From assembly GCA_027604705.1 (NCBI GenBank), contig JADHYV010000004.1:620001-684000 (forward strand): a stretch of 64,000 bases of DNA, given 5' to 3'. Below the pieces are notes generated by a model. It searched no databases. It was not told the DNA's origin and was given only the letters and a program-made list of their open reading frames with translations. Every line of letters starts with the position of its first letter. Position 1 is the stretch's first letter. The translations under genes and the position numbers were made by a program. Below are positions 47,820 to 60,654 of this stretch, piece after piece. This stretch comes from Allomyces arbusculus (lineage: Eukaryota; Blastocladiomycota; Blastocladiomycetes; Blastocladiales; Blastocladiaceae).

Positions 47820-50800
47820 ATGTTCGAGCAAGTCGTGGCCAACCTACTCAACAATGTGCTCGGCGACTACCTCGACAACCTCGAGACGCACCAGCTCAAT
47901 ATTGGCATCTGGGCCGGCGATGTCGCGCTCAAGAACCTGCGCATCCGCACCGACGCGTTTGATCAGCTCGATCTGCCCATCTCGGTCCTGCACGGCCAAG
48001 TCGGCAACCTCGTCCTGAAGATCCCCTGGCAGAACCTCAAGGGCCAGCCCGTGCGCATCACGCTGAGCAATGTCGTCTGCACCGTCGCGCCGCGAGAGGG
48101 CGCCAACATTTCCACTCAGGACGAGGTCGAGCGGCTTTTTCGTCGCAAACTTGAGCTGCTCGAGCAGGCCGAGCTCATGCAGTCGGCGGCCAGTAGTGCC
48201 GCGCCCGCCGGCGCTGCCGGCGCCGACGACCAAAAGCAGGCCGGGTACCTGTCGCAGCTCACGACCAAGATCATCGACAACCTGCAAATCGCCATCACCA
48301 ACATCCACGTGCGCTACGTCGACAAGGTCTCGAACCCGCAACGGCCGCTGCACATTGGCCTGACGCTGCGCGAACTCTCGGCCATTTCCGTCAATGCCGA
48401 TTGGATGGAGAGCTTTTCGAGCGCGCAGCAGGATGAGACTCGCAAGTTGCTCAACCTCAAGTCGCTCGCCGTCTACTGGGTCGATGGCGACGCGAGCTCG
48501 TCAGACAGCGATTCGGAAGTGGGCGTCGCCAAGCAACTGGTGCGGTCTTTTGATCTGACGCAGTTACTAAACGCGTTCGCTCGCCCTCCGGTACATCGGC
48601 TTACTACATCACGATTGACCGGAAACAGGCCAAGATTCCCGACGAGGCGGTCGGATCTGCCAACTCGTATCTGCTCAAGCCCATTTCCGGGGCAGGAAAG
48701 GTCCGTTGTTGTGTGTTCTCACGGCGCTGGCTCGTGTTGCGCGCCAAGCTGACCCGCTTTCCGCCTTCACATAGCTCACCATCAGCCGCAAGTACGGCCA
48801 CAATGTGCCAAAGTACGACCTCGGACTCGAGTTCAACGACTTTTCGCTGGCGCTCGCCGAGCAGCAGTACCGTGACCTGTGGGTCGTTTTTGACCAGCTC
48901 GAGCACTATCAAAAAACCATCAAGTACCGGCACCTGCGCCCGCCCACCAACGACCGCTCGCCACGCACGCTCTGGAAATTCGCGGCCGACGCCGTCTTGA
49001 TGGACGTGCGCGCCAAGCTGCAGCCGTGGACCAAAGAGTACATTACGCAGCGGCGCCACGACCGACTTGACTACATTCGTCTTTACAAGATGAAAAAGAC
49101 GGCACCGCCGGGCGCTGACGTGACCGACGAGGACCGCGACCGCATGCTCGAGTTGCAGCGCAAGTACGATTTGCACGACTTGCTGCTCTTCAGCAAGATG
49201 GCCAATATCGAGCTGCGTGACGACGCGCGACGTGCGCAGGAATTGCGCAAGAAGCAGCAGGAGGAGGCCAAGCAAAAGAAGAGCGAGCCGTCGCCGTCCA
49301 GGCAGCAGGCAGCGGTGGGAGGGTGGGGATCGTGGCTGTGGTCCATGGCTGGTGGCAGCGGCGCGTCGAGTTCTGCGCAGACCACCACATCAACCGACGA
49401 TTCGGCAACGCTCGTCGCGGGCGAACTCGACCGGTTCCTCGACTACGATGACGACCTGACGCAGCACGAGGCCGCGCTGCCGCTCGACTGCATGCTTTAC
49501 TGTGTCAAGTTCCACCTGGGCACGGCGTGCCTGTTCTTGCAAAAGCACGCGTCAGGTGTGCCCGAGTTTGACTCAAAGCAGCCAATTGTACCGGGCACGC
49601 TTACGTCCATGTTCCAGAACACGAACCTGCAACTCGCATCGCGGCTCGACTCGACGCTTGCCGTGTTCTTGTCGGTCGAGCACGCACAGACCTTTGACGG
49701 TCTCTCGTCGTGCCACCGCGAAATCATCACAAGTTCCGGCCGCGACCCGAGCCGGCCTCTGTTTGAGCTGCAGTACACGGCCAAGGACACGAGCAACCTG
49801 CAGATTGACGCGCAGGCGCTGACGGTGCTCTACACGCCCGACACAATCGACGCGCTCAGTCAATTTTTCACGCTGCCGGACTCGGCTGTCGACGCCTACA
49901 TGCAGGTCGCGTCGTCGATCAAGCACCAGACGCGAGCCGGGCTCGAGTACGCGCTCGACCAGCACCAAGCGACTAACATCGCGCTTAATATCGACGCGCC
50001 CATTTTCTTGCTGCCGCTCGCGGCCGACGAGGTTATGGCGCTCGATATGGGTCAGCTCACGTTCACGTCGAAGCTCGTCGATACCGACAAGAAGCACGCG
50101 GTCGCGGCCAAGGAGGGCGAGCAGTTGTCCGAAGCCGACTTGGAGGAGCTGCTCGCGCTCATGTACGACAAGTACGATGTCGCGTTCAAGCGCATGAAGT
50201 TGCTGATTGGGCCGTCCATGGAGGCCGCATTACGCATGCTCGGCGACCAGGAGCCATGTGCGGGATTGATTGTCGACAACCTCGATTTGAACCTCATCTT
50301 GGAAATGTCGATTCTGCCCAAGGCCACGAACCTATCCAAGATGAAGCTGTCGGGCGCATTGCCCTACCTCAAGTTCAACTTGTCCGATCACAAGTACAAG
50401 GCCATCATGAAGGCCATGGAACTCGTGCTCGGACCGAGCGCGCCGCCGCCGGCCGCGGCGCCCGCTGCCGACGTTGTGCCGGTGCCCGGATCAATCACGG
50501 ATGAGGGAACCACGGCGGTCGTGCCGGTCCCTCCCAACACGGACACGCCGACCGACGCGACAGGGATCGTCGACACGACGACCTTGGCCGAGTTTTGGTC
50601 GCAAAACCTGGTCGACTTTCAATTTCACGTCGACCACGTCTCGGTCAAGGTGCAGCTCATGGGCCTCGGATCCAAGACCGAGCGCGACCTGGCCGTGCTT
50701 GACTTGCACCGGTTTGACCTCGACTTCAAGCAGCGTTCGCTCGATCGTGTCGCTAACATTCGGCTGCAGTCGCTGGCCGTGCGTGACCTGCAGCAACCCG

Positions 50801-53800
50801 ACGCAAAATTGGCCAATTTGATCACGTCCACGGAGGGCGCGCAAGACCTCGTCCGCATCGCCTACCATCAGTACGAAAAATCGGCCCCGCAGTGGGCCGG
50901 GTATGACCAGGACGTGACCATCTCGTTTGATGCCGTCGCACTGCTCGTCACGCCGCAGTCGATTGTCGACATTTACGATTTCTTGATGACCACATTTGTC
51001 GGCGGCGGCGATGCAGAGGCGGCACCGGCGCAGGAGTCGCAGCCGCAGCCGCAGCGCGACCGTGCCGGATCCAAATCGGCGCTGCCGCCCGCGGCGTCCG
51101 ACTCGCCGGCACCGGCTGCCACTGAGGCTGCCGCCAATCTCATGCGAGTGACGCTCGACATGCGGCGCATCGTCGTGCGGCTCAACGAGGGTGGCGACGT
51201 GTTTGCTGAGGCTTCGCTGGGGCAGTCGGACTTGCAGGTGATCATGGGCGGGCCCGTCATGCACGTGGCCGGAACGCTCGGGATCGTCGAGGTGCACTCG
51301 GCCACAGAACGCATTCTCTATATTGATGGCGAGCGGTCGGCCACGTTCTCGTTTGACATGGGCAACAAACCGGGTGACCTCGACCCGATCTTTGATTCGT
51401 TCGTGAACTTCAAGTCCGAGGCAACGCGATTGCTGTACCGGCCGACCGTGATCTTCCGCATCTTGAATTTCCTGTCCGAGTTTGCGACGATGCGGTTCAT
51501 GGCCGATGTGGCGCGTCAGCGCGCCGTCGAAACGGCGAAAGCTGCGAAACTCGGGTTCAAGGTCGCGTCCAAGTCGCCCGTCGTCGAGTACCGCATGCCC
51601 GACGGCCGGCAGCTCTTGATTTACCTAGGTGAGCTGAACGCGAGCAATACGTACGCGTCGCCCGAGGCTGTCGAGACGCGGATTGCCGCGTCTCTCTCAG
51701 ACATGATGATTGTCACACAAATGCCGACGCTTGGCGGGGAGCCAGAGCAGCGACACATTCTCGACCGCGTCCAGGTCGCTCTCGTCATGCAGGGCACGCA
51801 GTTCCAGATCGACTTGTCGGACGTCGATGTGCACGTAACGCAAGTGCAGTACCGGTTTTTGCTCGAGGCGTACCAGGACCTGTTTGGTGGGCCGCCCGCG
51901 GAGCCGGCGGCACCAGGGTCGGCCGCGGGATCGTCGGCTGCGACGTTGCCGGTGCCTACCAAGGAGGAAGTGATTGAAATGACGCCGCAAGACCCGGTCG
52001 GGACTGTTGTGGCCGTGAACGGGGCCGAGACGACAGTGCCGGCTGTCTACATGGAAGTGTCGGTCAACTGGCGGCACTTTTCCGTCGAGCTGCTCGGGTC
52101 GCGGTCGTCGCTGACCAAGTTTGACCTGCACGGTCTCTTTTTCAAGACAATCTTGTACACGGACAGCACCAATCGAGGCGAGTTTGGCCTCTCGCGGTTC
52201 TCGATCCGCGACACGCGGCCCAACTCGGACGTCTACAAAGACATTATTGCGTTGCCGCCGGCTCTCGAGCAGCCGTTTGCGCACCAGCTCATGTGCAAGT
52301 TCCAGTCGACCAAGTCGGGCATGGACGTGCACGCTGTGCTCGATTCGCCGCAGATCCTGCTCATTTTCAACTTCATCCAGCAGCTGCAGGTCTACTTCGC
52401 CCTCGAGGAAGAGGAGAAAAAGTCCGAGGATGGCGACAGCATGGACGAGGTTGTGCAGGAGCGGCCCAATTTGACGGCGGAGACGGATGAGGCGCTGAGT
52501 CCTACAACTCCGACGGCCGCGACGCCACGGGCGGCGCGGTCGCATTCGCAAGCGCAGCAGTCGCAGCAGCCCGCAGCTACCACCAAGGACGCGGCGGCCA
52601 CGGCGGCAGAGTGGCAGCTCCGCGTGCGGCTCAACGTGGTCAATGCGCAAGTGGCCCTCGTGCACCACGCGGCCAAAATCGATTCGAACGCGCTCGTGCT
52701 CGGGTTCCAACAGCTGCAGGTCCTGTACGGCAAGGACTTGGCCATCGACCTTAAGGGTCTCGGCGTCTTCTTATGCCGCATGGACAACCGTGCCGAGCAG
52801 ATTCGCGTCTTGCAGGACGTGGACGTCGCGCTGAACCCCGTCGTGGACCTCGATCGGCCGCACTTGAAGGAGAATTTGCTGCTCACGGTCGCACGCGTGC
52901 TCGTGCGGTTGTCCTACCAAGAAGCGCTCTTCATCCAGGCCATCACGCAGCAGTACATTGACTCGTTTTTCGCGTCGCCCGAGCTCGAAGCTTCCGACGA
53001 TGGGCTCGACATCTACCTGACGCGCAGCCCGTCGCGCGCATCGCTGTCGTCAACGCGGTCGGCCGCGTCGCAGCAGCCGAGCGTGCAGATTCGGCGGCAC
53101 TCGCAGCTGCTCAAGGTCAAGATCGAGAGCGTGCGTGTGATCCTGATTGACGATCTCAAGGATGTGCACGTGCCCATGGTCGATTTGAGTCTCGGCACGA
53201 CCGATGTGCAGCTCGAGGACTGGTCAACCGAAGCCGATCTCAAGACGGCGCTGAACCTGCACCTCAACCTGTGGAACCCGAAAAACTCGCACTGGGAGCC
53301 GGTGCTCGAGCCGTCGCTGGTGCACGTCAACCTCAAGTCGGGCGACAAGACCAAGATCGAGATTCGGTCCGAACAGCTCGTCAACCTCAACGTGAGCAAG
53401 CACCTGCTGCAGACGCTGACGCAGACCTCGGCCAACTGGCCCACGACCTACAACATTTTGAACCTGAATGTCCAAAAGCCCTACCTGATTCGCAACTGCA
53501 CGGGCCACACGATCTCGATTTGGAGCGATACGGGGGTCGGCGACGAGCGTGCCGATATTCCGAGCGGGGAAGAGCTGGCGTGGCGGTTCGACCACTGGAA
53601 GGCGATGCGCGACGCGACGCAGCAGGTGCGGCACCGGATCGCCGTGCACGTGCACGGCACGCGGCCGTGGGAGACGCTCACGGGCATCAATGTCGACCGG
53701 GAGCAAATGCAAATGTTTGCGCTGCGGCCCGATTCAAATCAAGGACGGCACCGACTGTGCGTCGAGATCAAGGTGCAGGACAAGATCAAAGTGATTGTGC

Positions 53801-56800
53801 TCAAGTCGCCGATTGTGCTGCTCAACACGACGCTGATCCCCGTCGAGATCAAGTACGGCGACCGCGTCGTGATTTTGAAGCCCAAGGACGAGTTCCCGAT
53901 CCCGCTCGAGGACGTGTTCCAGGCACGGTTCTTGGTGCGGCCCGACAACGAATTCAGCTTCAACTGGTCCGACACGATCTCGTGGGCGCACTTCAAGGAC
54001 ACCGAGTCGATGGACGTGACATGCCGCGGCGCCGACGGCGTCTCGCAGTTTATGTTCATTTTGTCGGTCGACCAGCAGTACCCCAAGTCGACGATGCGCA
54101 AGTCGTTCCCGATGACCACGATCCGCATCGGGTGCCCGATCGAGCTCGAGAACCTGCTGCCCTTTGACACGCAGATTTCGCTGTTCGACCGGCAGAGCCA
54201 GCTCGTGTGGCGCGGCGAAGTCGAGGCCGGTGCAATTGTGCCTGTCGGGACCTTGGATGGACGGCGCACGTTGCGGCTTTCGGTCGTTGTCCCGCAAGCC
54301 AACGTGCAGGCACGCAAGGTGCTCACGCTGCCGCCCATGGACGAGAGCAGCGACGAGGAAATGAGCGGTGAACTCGCGTGCCAAAACGATATTTTCTTGA
54401 ACGTGCAGCAGACGGCGCTGTGCAAGTCGGGCGCGTCGCGGCGCGTCACGGTTTCGGCGCCCATGGTCATTCACAACACGCTGCCCGTCGACGTGACGCT
54501 GAAGCAGCGGTCGTCCGTGACGATTCCGAGCCAGTGCGTCGCGCTATTTTCCGAGTCGAAACCCGCGCTCGCGCTGCCCGGGTCGACGTGGTCGACGACG
54601 CTCGCGCTCAACACTTTCAAGGACGCGACGGGCATCACCGTGACGACGCCGGGCGATAGCCTGATGATTTGGCACGTTGGGATCCGGATTGCCGAGGGCG
54701 GGGACCGTTTCGGCGCAACCAAGCTCGTCACGTTCTGCCCGCGCTTCGTGATCAAGAACTGCACCGGCCGCGAACTACAGTGGCGGCAGGCCGGCACACG
54801 CGAAATCACGACATGTGCCTCGGGCGAAGAAGCGCCGCTGACGTGGATGTATCGCTCGCTGAAAAAGTCACTCGTGTTCCGGTACCGCGACGGCGCGGGG
54901 CTCGACTGGTCGGCGCCCGTCGATGTCCAGCAAGTCGGGCAATCGTTTGCTCGCATGGACCCACCCGCCGCGGCCGCGGCCGCGCCCATCAACAACACGC
55001 CGTCGTTCACGGTCAACTCGGAGCTGCTTGAAGTCGAAATCGTGCTGCAAGACGCGACGCTCTTTATCTTTGTCAAGCAGACCAACATGTGGCCGTTCCG
55101 CGTCGAGAACCTGACGGATTACGACCTCGAGTTTATGCAGGCCGGACTCCAGAAACGGCGGTACCAGGTGCCCTCGGGCCGGTCAGCCAACTATGCGCTC
55201 GACGACCCGACCCTGCCCGACAAAGCGCTCACGCTCTACGTGGGCAACACGGAGATTGGGCGCAGCGTCAACCTGTTTGAGATTGGCACGCTCCAACCGT
55301 GGGACTTCAACATGGGCGGGCGTCGGCGCGTGTTTGCGCTCGACCTGCTCGTCGACGGAGCAACGCGCGTGCTGCAAGTCACGCACTTTGACCCGTCCAA
55401 GTCGATTTACCGCGTGCGCGACCGGCGCGGGTCCGACGTGTCGGCAAGCTCAAGCACGTTGGGCTTTGACGTGATTGACGCGCGCAGTATTGTCAACACG
55501 ACGTTCACGGTGGACATGCCGCTCGGCGTGTCGATTGTCGACGAGACGCACGAGCTGCTCTACGTGACGCTGCGCAACCTCAAGTTCGACTACAACGACA
55601 CGAATCTCTACCAGACCTACGGCTTGCTCGTGCATTGGCTGCAAATCGACAACCAGCTCTACAACTCGAACGAGCCGATTGTCCTCTACCCTACCGAGCT
55701 TGCCAAGGACGAGCAGAGCCACCACACGATCCACCTGGCGCTTGTCAAGTCCAAGGACCGGTCGCATGGCATCCAGTACTACAAGTACTTCTCTCTGCTG
55801 CTGCAAGAGCTGTCTTTGTCCGTCGACCAAGCGCTCATTACGGCACTGACCGAATTCTTCACGTGGCAAGCCGAGGAGCAACCCGTGACGTGGGAGAGCA
55901 AGCTCAAGCACACCGATCCGCAGCCCAAAGACAATGCCGAGCTCATGTACTTTGAAGCGTTCCAGCTGCAACCTGTCAAGCTCAACGTGTCGTTTTCGGC
56001 CAATGCCGCGCGCGGCGGCTCCGGCAACGTGTTTGCGTTTGTGACCAAGATTGTGGGTATGGGGCTCGGCAACATTCACAACATGCCGATCAAGTTCAAC
56101 GCCCTCACGCTCGAGCACCCGATCGGGTCTCTGCCCCTGCTGCTCGACGTCATGTACACGCACTACTACGACCAGCTGTTTGGCAATATGTACAAGATTC
56201 TCGGGTCGGCGGACGTGCTCGGGAACCCGGTCGGCCTCTTCAACAACCTGGCGTCGGGCGTGCAGGACATTTTCTGTACGTACTGCGACATTCTATGGAT
56301 TGCGAGTGGGGTTTCATGGCGTTGACGAAACGCAATCCCCGTTCTTAGATGAACCGTACCAAGGAATCGTCAGTGATCGCCCGCAGGACCTCGGCATTGG
56401 CCTCGCTAAGGGCACCGCCACGTTTCTCGGAAAGACGCTGTTTGGTGTTGCCGACGGATTTTCCAAGATCACGGGCGCGATCGGCAAGGGCCTCGCCATG
56501 GCGACGCTGGACGAAAACTTCCAACAGGCGCGACAAGTGTCGCGCGCGCGCAACCGGCCACGGCACGCCGTCTACGGCGTCACGACGGGAACCAAGTCGC
56601 TCGTCAGCGGCGTGTTCAGCGGCGTCACGGGCGTCGTGATGCGGCCCATCGAGGGCGCCGAAAAGGAAGGCGTCGGCGGCTTTTTCAAGGGCGTGGGCAA
56701 GGGTTTGGTCGGGCTCGCGTCGAAACCTGTCGTCGGGTTGTTTGATATGGCGAGCAATCTGTCCGAGGGCATCAAGAACACGACGACCGTGTTTGACGAC

Positions 56801-57347
56801 ACGGAGATTGACCGCGTGCGTCTGCCGCGGTACATTGGCGAGGACGGCGTGCTGCGAGGGTTCTCGGACCGTGAAGCCCTCGGACAAAGCTGGCTCAAGT
56901 TGCTCGAGAATGGACGGTTCCGTGATCACCACTACGTGGCGCACCTTGGTACGGTTATATCATGAAGCGTGCTCGCGCGGACCTTCCCACTCAATTGATC
57001 TTGACTAACAAGTTTGCTCTCTCTCAAATCCGACGTGAACAGAATCCAAAAAGGAAGACTACGTCTACATTCTGTCGACGCAGTCGTTGTTCCTGATCCG
57101 GTTGCGCAAGCTCAAGGCCGAGTGGGACATGCTCATCGAGGAAATCCGGTCCATGGACCGCACGCCGACGCAGCACGCGTTTGAGGGCCAAATGCTCTAC
57201 ACGATCAACATTTACCCGCTGAGCTCAAACCTCAACCTCGACGTGCGCACCATCGACTGCGTCGACCGGTCATCGCTCGTGTGGTTTGCGCAACAAGTCG
57301 ACGCGCTGCTGCAAAACTACCATCTCGCGAGCAGAGGGAGCGCGTAA
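47820..57347 (+). CDS. VPS13: VPS13 bridge-type lipid transfer protein
   Basis: Rod-shaped protein that carries phospholipids between membranes at contact sites. Exons 47820-48539, 48629-48700, 48775-56275, 56349-56948 and 57043-57347 give 3065 aa, near the ~3100 of yeast Vps13. The third exon is 7.5 kb without a stop. The chorein_N domain opens the protein (MFEQVVANLLNNVLGDYL, LNIGIWAGDVALKNLRIR). The VAB domain shows repeated segments with its invariant Asn (LIRNCTGHTISIW about 1835, MVIHNTLP about 2161, FVIKNCTGRELQW about 2255). The ATG2_C/DH-like region includes FYEPYQGIVSDRPQDLGIGL near 2765, and a PH-like domain ends the protein. The 72-nt second exon (AKIPDEAVGSANSYLLKPIS) was set by phase and the family block LLKPxS and is slightly less certain. 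Confidence 0.96.
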
Positions 57348-57671
57348 GCGAGCCGGCGAAGGTCGACTCGGTCTGTTATTGGCCGGGACGCGAGCGCTGG
57401 TGCCGCAGTCTGAGATTTAGTTGTTGCAGTTGCTTCTTTTGAATTTCCTGGGCTCAGCATTTGGCCCAATTTTTGGGCGCATGATCATGATTCTTGTTCT
57501 GTCCAACGTCCCAGGCACCGCAAACATAACCCTGTTTGACCTTTTTTGATTTCCTGAACTGGCAACGTCCAACATCCAACATCCAACAAACAAAGAGCAG
57601 CAACCACCAATCGAAAGGAGCACCCAAACCAAAAAGCAATCGACCAAAACAGGATGAACCCGCCTCCTTCT
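57348..57671. other. Convergent 3' spacer
   Basis: 324 bp between the VPS13 and RRM-protein stops. It contains a short tandem repeat of tccaacatccaacatccaac type near 57568-57590. No gene is seen. Confidence 0.55.
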
Positions 57672-60179
57672 TCACTTTGGCTGGTAATACGGCTGGTACC
57701 CGTACGGCGCTTGCGGCGGCTGTGGCTGTTGTTGCTGTACAGCCGGGAACATCGGTGCACCAGGCGCGGCAAACGTAGCGCTCGGTGCGTAACTCGGAGC
57801 AACTCCCGGCGCCGGGAATGCGGGCGGCGCGACACCGTAGTACCCACCCTGCGGTGCAGCCGCGGCACTCGTCGTTGGCAGATACGACGAGCTCGGCAGC
57901 CCAGCGACCGGGTTGTACGTCGGCATTGGGTAAGTTGCGGCAGGTTGCGGGACCTGCGCCGGCTGCGCGAGCTGCGGCAATTGCGCGAGCTGCGCCGGGT
58001 TCCCTCCACCGGCCATGAACGCTGACAGCAGACCCATCACGTCCATCCCCGGCACCGCACCGGGCACGGCGCCAGCCCCACCCATCATCGTCGCGAGCTG
58101 CGCGGCCGCCGCCATCGCGGCCGCCGGGTTCGCAGCGAGCGCCGCCGGCAAACCCGCAACAGGCGGCATCCCTGGCGCAAGGGGCAAGAGCCCTGGGACC
58201 GCGCCCGCAGTGGCCAGCGGCGTCGCTCCCAGCGGCGGCGCACGACCATCATCCCTGCGGCGCGGTGGGGACCGTGACCGCGGCCGGCGCCGCGGGTCGC
58301 GGTCGCGCGACCGACTGCGAGACCGGCGGTAACCTCGCGTGCGATCCCGGTCGCGGCTCCGGCTCCGACTCCGGCGACGGCGGTCGCGGTCGTCAAACCG
58401 GCCGCGCGGCGCCGAGACGTACCGGTCGATAGTCGCGGGCGCCGGGAAGGCGGCGCGGCGCGGCGGAGACCGGGATCGGGACCGCGTGCGTGCGCGTGGT
58501 GGCGGTGGAGGCAATGCGTGTTGTTGTCGCTCGTTAGGTGGGCGCATGTGAAACGGGACCATGGATCCGCGCACGCCGCGGTCAGGAGAGACGATCATTG
58601 ACATGTTGTCGATGGTCATGCCGTTGAACATTTCTGGAGGGGGGGGGGGGGGGGGGACAACAGGGCCGATGAGATGATGAGGAACGAGGAACGGTATGGA
58701 AAGTGGGGTCGCATACCGATCGCACGCAAAGCACCCTGCGGGTCCCTAAACAGGACCGTGCCAGTCCCGCGGCTGAGCCCCGTCTCGCCATTGACGAGCA
58801 CGTCGGCGCGCTCAATTTCGCCCGCGGGGCTGAACAGTTCGCGCAGCCGTTCCGAGTTGACACGGTAGGAAAGCTACTCGAACACGAGCGAAACCACCTC
58901 AGGGTCGTGTGGGCATTGAAAAACGTCGCAAACTTAAGAAGAAACGAACCTTGGAAACGTAGACGCGACACGGGTTGGGCGGGCCGCCGGGCGCGCGCGT
59001 GATACCGTCCGTGACACGGAACATGCCGCCGCGATCCTCGTGGTCCTCGATGACTTGCACTTGCCGCCCCATGAAATGCCGACCGTTGAGCTCGCGCACG
59101 GCCTGTGCCGCGTCGGCGGGCGTGCGGAATAGAATGACTCCCTGCTCGGTGGGCCGGCCGTGGTTGTCGCGGATCATGTCGGCCATGATCACCTCGCCAA
59201 CTACATGTTATGCCATTTTGCTTGGTGAGCAGAAACTGTGATCGCGCCGATGACAAGCTGTCCACCTCGAATTGAGCAAAAAAGGAGCCTTACCGAGCCG
59301 ACCAAAATCTTTGAGCTCCTGCCACTGCACGTCGGCCGGGAGGTTGGTGATGAGAATGCGGCTCGTCGGCGACCGCGGCGCCGAGGTCGAGCCGTTAGGT
59401 TCATTTTGAAGGTGGGACCGGACAGGACTGTGACTCGCGGCGCGCTGCAGAGGGTCTTGGACCAGAGGAACGTGCGCACTCCAAGGTGCCGACGTCGTAG
59501 TCGAAGGTGGAGCGGCGGGTGAAGCGGCGGGTGGAGCCGATGCGGGCGTGAGCGATCCCAAGTTGAGACTGCCGACTTTGGCCAGGGCATTGGAAAGTTC
59601 GGCCATGGACTGCAGGTCGAGGTTGGGGAACGTGAACGAGAGCGCAGGGGGAGAAGGCGCCGTCGTTGCCTGCGCCGCGGTGCACTCGGCCTCTGTCGTG
59701 CTCGATGAAGGCTCCTGCGTCGTGCCGTTGCCAGTGGGACCGTTCGAGGATGTGGTCATGGTAGTTTGAGCAGACTGGCCCTGCGCCGGTTGGTCTTGAT
59801 TGTCGGTCGTCTCCTTGCCCACCTCCTCGGTCTGCGATTCATGTCCTTCCTGGTCGCACTGGTTGGTCGCGGTGGTGAGGCCCTCCGCCGCGCGATTGCT
59901 CGAAGACAGAACGCTCAACATGGCCGATGTTGGAGCCTCGTCTTGCACCGCCGACGACGGCGTGACACCCTCGTCAAAAATGGTCGCGCCGAGCGCAGCC
60001 GGATGTACTGGTTGGACTTGAAGTGCGGTCGGGGAGGTAGGTGCCGAAGGTGCCGCCGACGTGGTGGGAATGGATGCGGGCGTGGGAGCACTGGGGCTCG
60101 ACGATGAGGCCGCGTCACTTGCGAGCGACGCAGAGGCCCCAGACAACTGTGCGGGATCCGAATCGATGGTGGCCGTCAT
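57672..60179 (-). CDS. RNA-binding protein with two RRMs and an RS-rich region (Gbp2/hnRNP M-like)
   Basis: Likely nuclear mRNA-binding or export factor. Minus-strand exons 60179-59294, 59200-58950, 58873-58717 and 58633-57672 give 751 aa. After ~270 disordered Ser/Thr/Ala residues, RRM1 starts with RILITNLPADVQWQELKDFG and continues GEVIMADMIRDNHGRPTEQG. RRM2 has CRVYVSKLSYRVNSERLREL, ERADVLVNGETG and GTGTVLFRDPQGALRAI. Each RRM is cut by an intron. An RS/RD dipeptide region follows (RRRSRSRSRDRDR), then a Met/Pro/Ala/Gln-rich prion-like tail ending GYQPYYQPK. The paired RRM arrangement and GxxGTVxF block resemble Gbp2/Hrb1 and hnRNP M, though the RS region sits after rather than before the RRMs. 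The last intron has a 20-base C tract at its acceptor. Confidence 0.92.
58639..58658. repeat. G run of 20 (C tract at a 3' splice site on the coding strand)
   Basis: Twenty G on the plus strand. On the coding minus strand it is a C tract followed by tccag, the acceptor of the last exon of the RRM protein gene. Confidence 0.95.
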
Positions 60180-60654
60180 GGCGAGCGCGGTGTGCACGTA
60201 GGTAGGTGGCGGTTCGGGTCAAGTCGGTAGCGTGGCGCGCCTCCTCTGAGACAAAGCTGGAGCAACTTGCCCGAGACGCGGGCGGGCGCAGCAGGGCGCG
60301 GAACGGGATATGTAATGGTCTTCTTTACACTTTGCGCCAAGTGGCGAGCGCGGCGACAGGCACGATTTGGTGAACGGCGGTGCCGACGACGACGGGAATG
60401 AAATCGACGACGACGATGGGGGTCGCGTTTCCATTGGAGGTGGGACGCTGGGGCCGCAACAGGTCGCGTGACCGTATTCAGCACTGGCGGGTGGTTGGCC
60501 GTTGCATCTTCAATCCTGGCTTGTATGAGAGCGAGAAACAACGCAGACATGTATTGGTGATAATGGCGGGCAAACTAAGCGAGTGAACGCGCAGGGCGCA
60601 CGAGCATGCGACTGTCGCCACCCCGCTCCTGCGCCGATGAGCCAACGGCACGCC
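60180..60654. other. Promoter and leader region of the RRM protein gene
   Basis: 475 bp between the threonyl-tRNA synthetase stop and the RRM-protein start, both on the minus strand. No gene is seen. Confidence 0.55.
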
